From CAZHHM01 sp964532225 (GTDB lineage Bacteria > Margulisbacteria > WOR-1 > JAKLHX01): DNA of 64,000 nt. Both the position numbers and the translations under genes were made by a program. This document shows positions 8,994 to 18,403 of this stretch, one piece after another. The notes beneath the pieces are model-generated. The model was given only the letters and a program-made list of their open reading frames with translations, ran no database searches and had not been told where the DNA came from. The stretch's first letter is position 1, and the number at the start of each line of letters is the position of its first letter. The DNA lies in the NCBI GenBank assembly GCA_964532225.1, contig CAZHHM010000004.1, positions 26,236 to 90,235 of the forward strand, given 5' to 3'.

Positions 8994-10077
8994 CGGTAGG
9001 CCCGAAAAACCCTCCCGGCAGCTCCCTAACATTGCCAGAAAGGCACATGCCCGTAAGCAGCTCCGATACTCTGCTGACAGGCAAAGCGCACGCATGGGCG
9101 ATCATGTCGATGTTCGCTCTATTTTGGGAAAGTATTGAAAGAACGCGGTTCTCTTCATCGCTAAGCTCTGATGCATGTATCAGAGGGGCATTCTCCTCCC
9201 GGCCTTTTTCGAACACCATATTGAGCTCGGAAAGGACGTCATCGACCGTTTCAACGAGCTTTGCGCCCTGCTTTATCAGAGAATTCGGCGCTTTGCTCAT
9301 CTTTTCCGAGACTTGTCCGGGGACGGCAAAGACCTGCCTGTCCTGATCAAGAGCCGAGTATGCCGTTATCAAAGACCCGCTGTCTTCCGAGCCTTCGACT
9401 ACGATCGTACCCAGGCTCCATCCTGAGATCAGCCTGTTCCTCCTTGGGAAACTGTACTTTTCGGTCCTGTATCCTGGAGGATACTCTGATACGACAGCTC
9501 CTTGTTTTGAGATCCCCACTGCAAGCTCACGGTTCTGTCCGGGATAAATATTGCCTATCCCCGTGCCCAGTACAGCTATCGTCCTGCCGCCGCCGGACAG
9601 CGCTCCCCTGTGTGCAGCAGCATCTATGCCGACAGCCAGTCCGGAGACCACAGTGATCCCGTTCTGTACCAGCCCCTTTGCCAGTCTGAAGGCCATTTCC
9701 TCACCGTATCTTGACGGGTATCTTGTGCCAACGACTGAGACGGCCCTGTCATCGGCTATTGTTGTGTCGCCGATACAATAGATCACCGGCGGAGGGTCGT
9801 AGATATTTGAAAGGTTTACGGGATAGTTCGCTTCACCGAGGCAAATCACATTGTACCCATGGATGTCGAATGGTTCAACACCGGACAGCCCTGCCCTCCA
9901 TTTAAGTACTGCTTGTACCGCGGGCCTGCTTAAGCCTTCGATGCTCTCAAGTCTTAAAGCCGGGCCGAAAGCGATCTCACGGACAGAGCCGAACGCCTGA
10001 TAGAGCTTTTTTACCGTGGACGGTCCTATGCCTTTGGCCGAAGTGAGAGAGAGCCAGAGGTCCCTGTCAGAAAGCAT
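8986..10077 (-). CDS. dprA: DNA processing protein DprA
   Basis: The 363-residue protein carries an N-terminal helix-hairpin-helix-like region (SAKGIGPSTVKKLYQAFGS), the central Rossmann-like DprA core (VVGTRYPSRYGEEMAFRLA, then VVSGLAVGIDAAAHRGAL, then AVLGTGIGNIYPGQNREL, then SFPRRNRLISGWS) and a C-terminal winged-helix-like domain. DprA loads RecA onto incoming single-stranded DNA during natural transformation. It overlaps the GHL10 gene upstream by 11 nt and is last in the ogt-to-dprA run. No competence pilus gene is visible here. Confidence 0.95.
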   Translation of the reverse strand: MLSDRDLWLSLTSAKGIGPSTVKKLYQAFGSVREIAFGPALRLESIEGLSRPAVQAVLKWRAGLSGVEPFDIHGYNVICLGEANYPVNLSNIYDPPPVIYCIGDTTIADDRAVSVVGTRYPSRYGEEMAFRLAKGLVQNGITVVSGLAVGIDAAAHRGALSGGGRTIAVLGTGIGNIYPGQNRELAVGISKQGAVVSEYPPGYRTEKYSFPRRNRLISGWSLGTIVVEGSEDSGSLITAYSALDQDRQVFAVPGQVSEKMSKAPNSLIKQGAKLVETVDDVLSELNMVFEKGREENAPLIHASELSDEENRVLSILSQNRANIDMIAHACALPVSRVSELLTGMCLSGNVRELPGGFFGPTVI

Positions 10078-11161
10078 TTTTCCTTACTTTTTCAAGATAG
10101 AGAGGCTCTTTGGCGATAGAGTCGTACGAAAAAAGGCAGAAACCGCCCAGAGAGTTGTTGTCCTTTGCGATCCTGCGGTACATCTGGATCTGGTCAACAA
10201 GCTGGTTGGAGGACACTTTGTAGGCGCCGAGCCCGACGATGACCTTTTTCTTTTTAAAGACCTTTGCCGACTTCAGCATCAGCGTCTTCACGCTCTGCAT
10301 TTTTTCGGAGTATATCATAGGCGCGGCAAAATCTATGGAACCCTCCCTGAGCCATGTGAACCAGTCCTGACCTTTCTCTCTTTTCGCTACGCTGATATCT
10401 GCAAATACCGCCGCAGATATCTCAATGTCCTTATCGAGCGACCTCACGCCATCAGCGATCCTTCTTACCAGCTCAGTGACCTGCCGGCTTTTATAAGCTG
10501 CCAGCTTTTCCCTGAACTTCATATAGCCTTTCCATCCGTATTTTTTTACGATCCCTTTTTTATCGGTAACGAGCAAAACAGGGTCTATGCCGTAAGACGT
10601 CCTGTATAGCTCCCTGGTCCTCCTGTCCAGCCCCGAGAACTCGTCGGGATATCTTACATAGTCATAATGGATCCCGTCGACGTCATATTTCCTTGCGACC
10701 TCCATATAGATATCGTACAGATAGTCCTTCACCTCCGGTATCGATGGGTTCAGATAATGGATATTCCCTTTGGACATCAGCCATTCCGGTTTCGAATTGA
10801 CCACATGCGACCTGGGCTCCGGGAGCTCAGGGTTCGTCCACACATAATAGGTATTGAGCCAGGCATGCAGTTTTATGCCGGACCTGTGAGCCCTGTCGAT
10901 AGCGTAGGCAAGCGGATCGAACCCCAGGTCATAATACGGTATCAGGTCGGACCTGTAATAAGCTATCCCCCTGCCTAGGACCTGAACGAAAAGCATGTTC
11001 ACTCCGTTCTTTCTTGCTTCTCCTATGAAACGGTCGATCTTTTCGGGAGAATCCATCTGGAAACGCGTTATCCACATGGCCCTTGTTTCTGCTATGGAGC
11101 AATCTTGCCGCCACAGAACGATCGAAAGGAGCAGGAGGACGATATAGAGGTTCTTTTTCAT
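10067..11161 (-). CDS. Secreted glycoside-hydrolase-like (GHL10/DUF187) lipoprotein-type or periplasmic protein
   Basis: The frame opens further upstream, but the ATG at 11161 is chosen. It overlaps the folE stop by 4 nt (ATGA) and begins MKKNLYIVLLLLSIVL, a signal-peptide-like segment. The mature part starts ETRAMWITRF and runs through a (beta/alpha)8-like domain with VQVLGRGIAYY, GIKLHAWLNTYY, VDGIHYDYVRYPD and FAAPMIYSE, characteristic of the GHL10 family related to glycoside hydrolases acting on cell-wall or polysaccharide glycans. A true substrate is not known. Confidence 0.85.
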   Translation of the reverse strand: MKKNLYIVLLLLSIVLWRQDCSIAETRAMWITRFQMDSPEKIDRFIGEARKNGVNMLFVQVLGRGIAYYRSDLIPYYDLGFDPLAYAIDRAHRSGIKLHAWLNTYYVWTNPELPEPRSHVVNSKPEWLMSKGNIHYLNPSIPEVKDYLYDIYMEVARKYDVDGIHYDYVRYPDEFSGLDRRTRELYRTSYGIDPVLLVTDKKGIVKKYGWKGYMKFREKLAAYKSRQVTELVRRIADGVRSLDKDIEISAAVFADISVAKREKGQDWFTWLREGSIDFAAPMIYSEKMQSVKTLMLKSAKVFKKKKVIVGLGAYKVSSNQLVDQIQMYRRIAKDNNSLGGFCLFSYDSIAKEPLYLEKVRKNAF

Positions 11162-11718
11162 CTGGTCCTTAAGAGCGAAAGAGCTTCCGCCCTGGTTGTC
11201 GGGTTCTTTCTCAGGACGCCCCGTACGGCCGATGTTGTCGTTATCGTACCGGGCTTTTTCACGCCTCTCATCGACATGCACAGATGTTCCGCCTCGATTA
11301 TGACCAGAACGCCCTGAGGTTCCAGTCTTTTCATTAGCATATCGGCAATCTGAGAGGTCAGCCTTTCCTGTACCTGAGGCCTTTTGGCAAAAGACTCAAG
11401 CACTCTGACGAGTTTGGACAGTCCGGTTATCCTGCCCTTGTTAGGTATGTAAACTATATGCGCTTTGCCGATGAAGGGGATCAAATGATGCTCGCACATG
11501 GAATAGAAAGGGATATCCCTTATCATGACCATTTCTTCGTGTTCTTCGGCATGGAAAACATTGACCTCTTTGGAAGCGTCCCTGCCGACGCCCGAGAACA
11601 GCTCTGAATACATCTTTGCGACCCTTTCGGGTGTCCTTCGGAGACCCTCTCTTTCGGGGTCGTCCCCTATCGCCTCGATTATCGATCTTACTGCTTTTTC
11701 TATCTTTTTAAGGTCCAT
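11158..11718 (-). CDS. folE: GTP cyclohydrolase I
   Basis: The 186-residue FolE has the zinc and active-site signatures SMCEHHLIPFIGKAHIVYIP, RITGLSKLVR and AEHLCMSMRGV (the Cys and His Zn ligands are present), with QERLTSQIAD. It converts GTP to 7,8-dihydroneopterin triphosphate, the first step of tetrahydrofolate synthesis. It sits directly behind fhs, a tetrahydrofolate-using enzyme (one-base overlap TGATG), so folate supply and use are co-expressed. Confidence 0.96.
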   Translation of the reverse strand: MDLKKIEKAVRSIIEAIGDDPEREGLRRTPERVAKMYSELFSGVGRDASKEVNVFHAEEHEEMVMIRDIPFYSMCEHHLIPFIGKAHIVYIPNKGRITGLSKLVRVLESFAKRPQVQERLTSQIADMLMKRLEPQGVLVIIEAEHLCMSMRGVKKPGTITTTSAVRGVLRKNPTTRAEALSLLRTR

Positions 11719-13376
11719 CAGAAAATTCCCTTAATGTTCCCGGAAGTATCGATATCCATGTTCTCCGCGGCCGGATGTTTCGGCAGTCCGGGCATGGTCA
11801 TTATATCACCGGCATAAGCCACGATATAACCGGCACCCGAAGCTATCTTTAATTTTTTGATATTCAGGTCAAATCCGGTCGCTGCCCCTATCTTGGTGTG
11901 ATCGTCGGAAAACGAGAACTGGGTCTTTGCAACGCATACAGGCAGTCCTCCGAAACCAGAACGGACGACATCCTCAAGGTCTGATTTGGCCTTTTCGGAG
12001 AATACCACACCATCAGCTCCATACACCTTGACCGCTACCTTCTTGAGTTTTTCAGGGATACTTTCCTCAAGACCGTAGATCGGCGCGTAACTTTGTTTTT
12101 TTCCGTCGGCAGCATCTGTCACCGACCGAGCAAAAGCGATATCCCCGGAACTTCCCTCGTCCCTTGCCGAAGATATATGGCAAACTATCCCCTGAGCATT
12201 GCATTCCTCTATTACGGCGGAAAGCTCCTCTTTATCGTCAAAGTGGAACTTGTTTATCACTGCGACAATAGGCAGCCCGTAATTCTTCAGCCCGTTGATG
12301 TGCCTGCGCAGATTTGCAAACCCGTTCTTCAGTGACGCCATATCCTTTTTCATCCAGTCCTCTTTTTTGCAGCCGCCCTGCCATTTCAGCGCCTTTGTGG
12401 TTATAACGAGCACGACAGCATCCGGATCTATCCCTGCTGCCCTGCATTTGATATCGAAGAACTTTTCAGCTCCCAGATCGCTCCCGAAACCGGCCTCTGT
12501 CACCGTATAATCGCACAGCGACATCGACAGCTTGGTCGCCATGACGGAATTACATCCGTGAGCGATATTGGCAAAAGGCCCCCCATGGATCATTGCGGGA
12601 GTTCCTTCAGTGGTCTGCACAAGGTTGGGCTTGATCGCCTCCTTTAATAGCAGTGCCATGGCGCCGTGCGCGTTAAGGTCGCCGGCAGTTACAGGAATAC
12701 CCTTTACGTCAAAACCGATCACTATCCGCTTAAGCCGGTCCTTCAGGTCCTCAATGCCTTCCGACAGGCACAGAACGGCCATTACCTCGGAAGCCGCAGT
12801 TATGTCAAAGCTCGACCGTCTCTCAACACCCTTATATCTCACCGTGATATCTCTCAAGGCCCTGTCGTTCATATCCACGACCCTGGGCCAAGTTATCCGT
12901 TCGGTATCGATGCTCTTCTCATTGCCGAAATAAATGTGATTATCGATCATAGACGAGAGCAGATTGTGCGTTGCTCCTATCATGTACATGTCTCCCGTGA
13001 AATGGAGGTTGATATCCTCCATAGGAAGGACCTGCGCGTAACCGCCGCCCGCTGCCCCGCCTTTGATCCCCATCGTGGGACCGAGAGACGGCTCCCTTAT
13101 GCAAACGACCGAGCTGCGTCCTGCGCGGTTTATTGCCTGTGAAAGGCCTATGGTCATCGTAGTTTTACCTTCACCAAAAGGTGTCGGAGATGTTGTCGTC
13201 ACGAGTATGAGCTTACCTTTTGGGCGATCTGCCGCCTTTACGACAGATGAAAGATCGATCTTTGCTTTGTAAGTCCCGTAAAGATCAAGGTCCTTGCCGC
13301 TAAGCCCCACGGCAGAGGCGATCTCAGAGATCTCTTTCATCTTTATTCTGGAAGCTATCTCAAGATCTGAAAGCAT
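11718..13376 (-). CDS. fhs: Formate-tetrahydrofolate ligase
   Basis: The start at 13376 (MLSDLEIASRIKMKEISEIA) matches the usual family N-terminus; upstream codons would lie inside dxs, and the two genes overlap by 17 nt. At 552 residues it is the normal size. It has the P-loop TTTSPTPFGEGKTTMTIGL, EPSLGPTMGIKGGAAGGGYAQV, the HLHFTGDMYMIGATHNLL-type stretch (NLHFTGDMYMIGATHNLLSS) and ERSSFDITAASEVMAVL. It makes 10-formyl-THF from formate and ATP, the formate entry of the methyl branch of the Wood-Ljungdahl pathway or of purine synthesis. No acetyl-CoA synthase is in the window. Confidence 0.96.
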   Translation of the reverse strand: MLSDLEIASRIKMKEISEIASAVGLSGKDLDLYGTYKAKIDLSSVVKAADRPKGKLILVTTTSPTPFGEGKTTMTIGLSQAINRAGRSSVVCIREPSLGPTMGIKGGAAGGGYAQVLPMEDINLHFTGDMYMIGATHNLLSSMIDNHIYFGNEKSIDTERITWPRVVDMNDRALRDITVRYKGVERRSSFDITAASEVMAVLCLSEGIEDLKDRLKRIVIGFDVKGIPVTAGDLNAHGAMALLLKEAIKPNLVQTTEGTPAMIHGGPFANIAHGCNSVMATKLSMSLCDYTVTEAGFGSDLGAEKFFDIKCRAAGIDPDAVVLVITTKALKWQGGCKKEDWMKKDMASLKNGFANLRRHINGLKNYGLPIVAVINKFHFDDKEELSAVIEECNAQGIVCHISSARDEGSSGDIAFARSVTDAADGKKQSYAPIYGLEESIPEKLKKVAVKVYGADGVVFSEKAKSDLEDVVRSGFGGLPVCVAKTQFSFSDDHTKIGAATGFDLNIKKLKIASGAGYIVAYAGDIMTMPGLPKHPAAENMDIDTSGNIKGIF

Positions 13377-15258
13377 TTTCAACGGCCCTTTCGATGCCGT
13401 CAGCGTCAAGGCCGTACTTGGAAAGGATGAAGTCCCTGTTGCCTGCTTCTGTGAACCTGTCATGGATCCCTATCCTCATGACCTTTTTAGAGATGCCTTT
13501 TTCCTCAAGAAGCTCAAGGACCGCGCTGCCGAACCCTCCGGGCAGGCTGCCTTCTTCTACTGTGACTATCATATCCGCCACGGACGCTTTCTCGGGTATC
13601 AGGCCCCCGTCAAGCGGCTTAATGAACCTTGAGTTTATCACAGAGACGGACAGGCCCTTTTTGCCCAGCCGGTTTGCTGCCTCAACGGACGGAAGCACCA
13701 TGGAGCCGATCGCGATGATCAGCACGTTCTTTCCTTTCACGGGCTTTTGCGTCAGGAGCAGTTCCGCCTTTCCGATCTCAATGGTAGCAGGGTTAGTTCC
13801 AGATGAATGTATCCCCGGAATGACGGTCTTTGGATATCTTATGGAAACAGGCCCGTTATGCTGACGTGCAGTATGCATCATGTCGATCAGCTCAATATCA
13901 TCTTTAGGCGCCATGACCACTATACCCGGGAAGGCCCGCATGTATGCCATGTCAAAAACACCGTTATGGGTCGGCCCGTCATCGCCCACGATCCCCGCCC
14001 TGTCCATGCAGAAGACCACATGTGCGCCCTGAAGGCAGACATCGTGGAATATCTGGTCAAATGACCTCTGGAGGAAAGTGGAATATATGGCGCAGAAAGG
14101 GACCATGCCGCCTTTTGCTAGACCGGAGGCAAAAATGATAGCGTGTTCCTCGGCGATCCCTACATCTATGAACCTTGACGGGAACCTTTTTGAAAAATCG
14201 TCCAGCCCGGTACCTTCGGTCATGGCAGCCGTGACGGCAACGACCTTATCGTCGTTCTCGGCCATCCTTGCCAGCTCATGCCCGAAAACCTCGGTATAAG
14301 TGAGCTTGCCGTTCTTCTTTTTCGGCACCCCGCTTGCAACATCGAAAGGCCCAGTTCCATGGAACTTTGTAGGATCTTTCTCTGCTATCCTGTACCCTTT
14401 ACCTTTTTTCGTCAGAAGGTGAACAAGGATCGGCCTCTTTGCTTCTTTTGCGAACGCAAGGGCGCTCATTACCAGGGTGATATTATGCCCGTCGACAGGA
14501 CCAAGGTACTGAAAGCCGAGCTCCTCGACTATCACCTCGGTCTGAAAATCTATTATGAAATGTTTCATGCGGTTCTTGAGCTTTTCAGCTATATGGAAAA
14601 GCGGATGGCCAAGCCGGGGGATGCGCTTGATCATGTTCTCCACTCTGTCCTTGGTCTGAGTATAGAGCTTGTTCATCCTGACCCTCGAGAAGTAATCGGA
14701 AAAAGCCCCTACGTTCTTTGATATCGACATCTCGTTGTCGTTAAGGACAACAATAAGGTTCGAGTTGAGATGCATTGCATTGTTGATCGCCTCAAGCGAA
14801 ATGCCTCCTGTAAGCGCACCGTCCCCGACGACAGCAATGACATGATGGTCCTGTTTTCTTAGGTCCCTTGCTTTCGCCATGCCGATCGCCGCGGACATCG
14901 CCGTGCTGGCATGTCCTGTCGTGTAGACGTCATGAACGCTTTCCTCGGTAGACGGATAGCCGCTTATCCCCTGATACTGCCTGAGAGTATCGAACCTGGA
15001 GGCGCGACCCGTGAGGATCTTGTGAGCATAGGCTTGATGCCCGACATCCCAGATAACCTTATCGCGAGGAGAATCAAAAACAGTGTGCAATGCGATCGAA
15101 AGCTCGACAGCTCCGAGATTTGAGGCTAGATGTCCTCCGGAATTTGAGACCGATTCGATTATCTTTGACCTTATCTGCCCTGCCAGCTCTTCAAGCTCGG
15201 CAGCGGACATCTTTTTTAGAGAGGAAGGAAGGTCCAAAGCTTCAAGAGATAACACCAT
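13360..15258 (-). CDS. dxs: 1-deoxy-D-xylulose-5-phosphate synthase
   Basis: The ATG at 15258 is preferred over a TTG codon 9 nt upstream because a GGAGG lies just before it. The 632-residue transketolase-like enzyme has GGHLASNLGAVELSIALH, the TPP motif VVGDGALTGGISLEAINNA, VDVGIAEEHAIIFASGLAKGG (general base Glu) and the C-terminal transketolase domain ending near LSKYGLDADGI. It condenses pyruvate and glyceraldehyde 3-phosphate in the MEP isoprenoid pathway. A prenyl diphosphate synthase gene lies two genes upstream, a consistent pathway grouping. Confidence 0.96.
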   Translation of the reverse strand: MVLSLEALDLPSSLKKMSAAELEELAGQIRSKIIESVSNSGGHLASNLGAVELSIALHTVFDSPRDKVIWDVGHQAYAHKILTGRASRFDTLRQYQGISGYPSTEESVHDVYTTGHASTAMSAAIGMAKARDLRKQDHHVIAVVGDGALTGGISLEAINNAMHLNSNLIVVLNDNEMSISKNVGAFSDYFSRVRMNKLYTQTKDRVENMIKRIPRLGHPLFHIAEKLKNRMKHFIIDFQTEVIVEELGFQYLGPVDGHNITLVMSALAFAKEAKRPILVHLLTKKGKGYRIAEKDPTKFHGTGPFDVASGVPKKKNGKLTYTEVFGHELARMAENDDKVVAVTAAMTEGTGLDDFSKRFPSRFIDVGIAEEHAIIFASGLAKGGMVPFCAIYSTFLQRSFDQIFHDVCLQGAHVVFCMDRAGIVGDDGPTHNGVFDMAYMRAFPGIVVMAPKDDIELIDMMHTARQHNGPVSIRYPKTVIPGIHSSGTNPATIEIGKAELLLTQKPVKGKNVLIIAIGSMVLPSVEAANRLGKKGLSVSVINSRFIKPLDGGLIPEKASVADMIVTVEEGSLPGGFGSAVLELLEEKGISKKVMRIGIHDRFTEAGNRDFILSKYGLDADGIERAVENAFRS

Positions 15259-15712
15259 AACCTCCAAAGTAAAGTAGAAGGGCTATGGCAAATCCGAGGA
15301 CAAGCCCGCCAAGGACCTCAGCCGGCGTATGTCCGGTGTACTCGTGGAGCGGTTCACTCGCGATACGGCCGGTCTTGTACATATCCTCAAGCAACCTGTT
15401 CAGCAGTAAGGACTGCTTGCCTGTCGCCCTGCGCACTCCCATGGCGTCGTACATCACGATGCTCGCAAAAGCTACGGATATAGCGAACGTGGACGCTGTC
15501 CAGCCGTCGGTAAGGCCGACCGAAACAGCAAGTGCCATGGCCATGGCCGAGTGCGACGAAGGCATGCCTCCGGACTCGAACATGTGATGCCAGTCTATCT
15601 TTCTGTCGATAAAATAGTAATAGGGTATCTTGAGGGCCTGGGCGAGCATCATAGAGAGCAGTGCGCTCATCAGCGGATAGTTCTTAAGGACCGACATCCA
15701 GAACGCGGACAC
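15242..15712 (-). CDS. Divergent PAP2 family (DUF212) membrane protein
   Basis: The 156-residue integral membrane protein has about four hydrophobic segments and the phosphatase-like motif GGMPSSHSAMAMALAV, the diagnostic element of the DUF212/YuiD family. It is assumed to act on lipid phosphates but is poorly characterised. The first possible start is GTG at 15712; an ATG at 15697 is an alternative. It sits between ispA and dxs, so a role in prenyl phosphate handling is a reasonable guess. Confidence 0.88.
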   Translation of the reverse strand: MSAFWMSVLKNYPLMSALLSMMLAQALKIPYYYFIDRKIDWHHMFESGGMPSSHSAMAMALAVSVGLTDGWTASTFAISVAFASIVMYDAMGVRRATGKQSLLLNRLLEDMYKTGRIASEPLHEYTGHTPAEVLGGLVLGFAIALLLYFGGYGVIS

Positions 15713-16594
15713 CTATTTATCCCTTTCGGAGATGTACACCGCAAGGCGCTTCAGGACCTCGCCGTTCTTGCCGAAAACCTTTAGCGAGGACAATGCCATA
15801 CTGATCTCAGTTCTCATCATCTCTTTCGCCCTTTCCACGCCGAACAGCGAAACATAGGTCGACTTCTTCTTTTTCATGTCAGACCCAGGTGTTTTGCCGA
15901 GCTGTCTGGCAGTTGAACTGACATCAAGTATATCATCTTTTATCTGGAAGGCCATGCCGATATGTTTGGCGTACTTAAGCAGCGCTTCGGTCCTCTTCTG
16001 GTTCGCGCCCGCACACACTGAACCGGCAAATACGCTGGCCTTGATAAGCTCTCCCGTCTTCTTTGAGTGTATCTCCTTGAGCTTCTCGAACGTTATCTTT
16101 TTGTTCTCGCTTTCCAGGTCAAGCGATTGTCCGGAACACATGCCTGAATGGCCTATTGCCGCGCTCAGGAAGTTGACGATCTTCAGCGAAGCGGCAGGCT
16201 TTAGCCCGCTCTTTTTTTCTTCAATGGACAGGATGTTATATGCCAGAGCGAACAGGGCGTCCCCCGCCAGGATAGCGGTCGCCTCACCGAACTTGATGTG
16301 GTTGGTTGGCAGTCCCCGTCTTAAAGGGTCATCGTCCATCGCCGGGAGGTCGTCGTGTATCAGCGAAAAAGAGTGCAGGAGCTCTATGGCGCAGCCCGCC
16401 CTTAACGCGGCACGGTCCTTTCCTCCGCAAGCGGCGCAGGAAGCCATGGCCAGTATGGCCCTTATGCGTTTACCAGGGGCAAGGGCGCTGTATCTCATAG
16501 ACCGTGAAAGTATGGAGTCATCTCCCGGCAAAAGTCTTTTGAGTTCTTTGTCGACCATGTCCCTTTTCTGCGACAAATAGTTCTCGATCTGCAT
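15713..16594 (-). CDS. ispA: Polyprenyl (farnesyl/geranylgeranyl) diphosphate synthase
   Basis: The 293-residue all-helical prenyl transferase has the first aspartate-rich motif HDDLPAMDDDPLRRG, the second FQIKDDILDV, GKRIRAILAMASCAA and THL-type THNIKFGEA-like residues (NHIKFGEATAILAGD). It elongates DMAPP with IPP. The motif spacing (DDxxxxD) fits short-chain bacterial synthases, but product length cannot be read exactly. Its ATG overlaps the hisF stop by one base (TAATG). Confidence 0.93.
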   Translation of the reverse strand: MQIENYLSQKRDMVDKELKRLLPGDDSILSRSMRYSALAPGKRIRAILAMASCAACGGKDRAALRAGCAIELLHSFSLIHDDLPAMDDDPLRRGLPTNHIKFGEATAILAGDALFALAYNILSIEEKKSGLKPAASLKIVNFLSAAIGHSGMCSGQSLDLESENKKITFEKLKEIHSKKTGELIKASVFAGSVCAGANQKRTEALLKYAKHIGMAFQIKDDILDVSSTARQLGKTPGSDMKKKKSTYVSLFGVERAKEMMRTEISMALSSLKVFGKNGEVLKRLAVYISERDK

Positions 16595-17358
16595 TATCTG
16601 ACCTCCACTTTCTTTTGTTTGAGATGCTCTTTGATCTGCGATATCCTCAGCTGTCCGAAGTGAAGCAGTGACGCCAGCAGAGCTGCATCCGCCTCCCCTT
16701 CGGCAAAAGCCGCATGGATGTCATCCAAAGAACCTGCGCCGCCCGAAGCGATCACCGGGATATTCACGGCTCTCGATATCGTCCTTGTGAGATCAACGTC
16801 GTACCCGGCCTGGGTCCCGTCCCTGTCCATGCTCGTAAGCAGTATCTCTCCGGCGCCGCGCTTTTCCGCTTCTTTCGCCCATTCAACTGCATCTATGCCC
16901 GCAGGTGTTCTCCCTCCGTGAGTGTAGACTTCCCAGCCTTCCGCTCCGCCCCGAACTCTTTTCTTGGCATCTATCGCGACAACGATGCATTGACTGCCGA
17001 ATCTTTGCGAAGAAACGCTTATCAGTTCCGGGCCTTTTACCGCTGCTGTGTTTATTGAAACTTTGTCAGCTCCAGCCGAAAGCAGCTCCCTGATGGTCTC
17101 TGTATCATTTATACCGCCGCCGACAGTGAAAGGGATGAATACCTGCTCAGCGACCCTTTTTACTACATCTATCATGATATCCCGTTTTTCGTGTGAAGCT
17201 GTGATATCCAGAAAAACAAGCTCATCCGCGCCTTCTTTGTCATAGACCTTTGCAAGCTCTACCGGATCGCCTGCATCGATAAGGTTAACAAAATTGATCC
17301 CCTTTACGACCCGCCCCTCTTTTACGTCGAGACAAGGTATTATCCTTTTAGAAAGCAT
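16594..17358 (-). CDS. hisF: Imidazole glycerol phosphate synthase subunit HisF
   Basis: The 254-residue TIM barrel contains RIIPCLDVKEGRVVKG (catalytic Asp11 equivalent), ELVFLDITAS, VGGGI, GADKVSINTAAV, CIVVAIDAKKR and ILLTSMDRDGTQAGYD (catalytic Asp130 equivalent). It cyclises PRFAR with ammonia from HisH in histidine synthesis. It stands alone: no other his gene is visible, so the rest of the pathway must lie elsewhere. It overlaps ogt upstream by one base (TGATG). Confidence 0.96.
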   Translation of the reverse strand: MLSKRIIPCLDVKEGRVVKGINFVNLIDAGDPVELAKVYDKEGADELVFLDITASHEKRDIMIDVVKRVAEQVFIPFTVGGGINDTETIRELLSAGADKVSINTAAVKGPELISVSSQRFGSQCIVVAIDAKKRVRGGAEGWEVYTHGGRTPAGIDAVEWAKEAEKRGAGEILLTSMDRDGTQAGYDVDLTRTISRAVNIPVIASGGAGSLDDIHAAFAEGEADAALLASLLHFGQLRISQIKEHLKQKKVEVR

Positions 17359-17858
17359 CAGAGTACCCTTCCTTCAAGCCTGAGCAGATCGATCTTCAAT
17401 TTCATACCTCCTGAGAAACCTCCCAGACCTTCCTTGCCGACGATCCTGTGGCAAGGGACCAGTATCATGTACCTGTTGCGCGAAAGAGCCTGGCCCACTG
17501 CCCTGCATTTTGAGCTCCCGCCTACCTTCTCGGCTATCCATCTATATGTATGGGTCTGCCCGAAAGGGACAGTTCGAACCGCTTCATATACCGACCTGTC
17601 AAAATCGGAGACCCCTTCCATATCCAGCTTGACAGAAGTTCTTGAAGGTCGTCCCGCAAAATACTTTTTCAAGTGATCCCTGTACCTGGAACCCTTCACA
17701 TCGTCCCTGACCGCGTCACCGAAGTTCCCGATCACCTCATCTTTGACGCTCTTCGCGCTTGCCTCCGGGAACACCACCCCTGCCACACCTTTTGCCGTAT
17801 AGACCGCACCAAGGTATCCGTACGGCGTCCTAAGGATAGTATATTTTTTTCGTCCCAT
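17358..17858 (-). CDS. ogt: Methylated-DNA--protein-cysteine methyltransferase
   Basis: The C-terminal domain has RTVPFGQTHTYRWIAEKVG, the RAVGQALSRN helix and the active-site MILVPCHRIVG, where Cys accepts the O6-methyl group of guanine. Two starts are possible: ATG 17858 (MGRKKYTILRTP, preceded by AAGGCGG) or ATG 17882. The frame stays open much further upstream but would run into the divergent gene at 17968. This gene heads the long overlapping run down to dprA. Confidence 0.93.
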   Translation of the reverse strand: MGRKKYTILRTPYGYLGAVYTAKGVAGVVFPEASAKSVKDEVIGNFGDAVRDDVKGSRYRDHLKKYFAGRPSRTSVKLDMEGVSDFDRSVYEAVRTVPFGQTHTYRWIAEKVGGSSKCRAVGQALSRNRYMILVPCHRIVGKEGLGGFSGGMKLKIDLLRLEGRVL

Positions 17859-17967
17859 ACCCTTGTTCCGCCTTTTATTCATTCTAACACGCTCTGTGGA
17901 CCCGCGCCCCGCAGGCCCGATGCAAGTTTCAGACCTTTCGATACGATATAGATAATGAGGATAAATA

Positions 17968-18357
17968 ATGACAATAACCGCCGAAGCTCTTCCTGAAATG
18001 GTAAAGCACGACCAGACATCGTTCCACAATCCAGAAAAACTGTCCAGAATGAACGACATCATGGAAAAGCTCAGCATGATGTCCACATATGTCGACCGGA
18101 AGCTTGCCACAGCAAATATCAGGGGGTCGAACGATAAAGGCCTTTCCGACCTTCGGCCTAGGGTCCGCAAGGTCTATGATATGCTGAACCAGAAACACAG
18201 CATCTACTTCCTTACCATGAGGGATATTGCAGAGATCCAGAATGACATCAACTCCTGGAACGACTCGCTGAAGGACAGTACTGACAGGGACGCCTATTTT
18301 GCCGGGCTTGTGCTAAGTTATATCGAAACCATAATAGACCACCGGCTTCCTTCCTGA
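17968..18357 (+). CDS. Hypothetical protein, 129 aa
   Basis: A small helical, soluble protein with no recognisable domain, no signal peptide and no membrane segment. A GAGG Shine-Dalgarno sits 7 nt before the ATG, and the frame uses codons like its neighbours, so it appears to be real. It is divergent from ogt and precedes the envelope operon. Charged helical stretches (LRPRVRKVYDML, DYFLT-like segments) suggest a compact all-alpha fold. Function unknown. Confidence 0.65.
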   Translation: MTITAEALPEMVKHDQTSFHNPEKLSRMNDIMEKLSMMSTYVDRKLATANIRGSNDKGLSDLRPRVRKVYDMLNQKHSIYFLTMRDIAEIQNDINSWNDSLKDSTDRDAYFAGLVLSYIETIIDHRLPS

Positions 18358-18365
18358 TATTTTTC

Positions 18366-18395
18366 TTGACTTTTTTTTACGGTATTTTATATAAT
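18366..18395 (+). promoter_or_regulatory. Sigma70-type promoter, predicted leaderless start of the barrel-protein gene
   Basis: TTGACT (18366-18371) and TATAAT (18390-18395) are 18 bp apart. The ATG follows only 8 nt after the -10 box, so transcription should begin within a nucleotide or two of the start codon. Confidence 0.7.
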
Positions 18396-18403
18396 GCCGT
18401 TAG

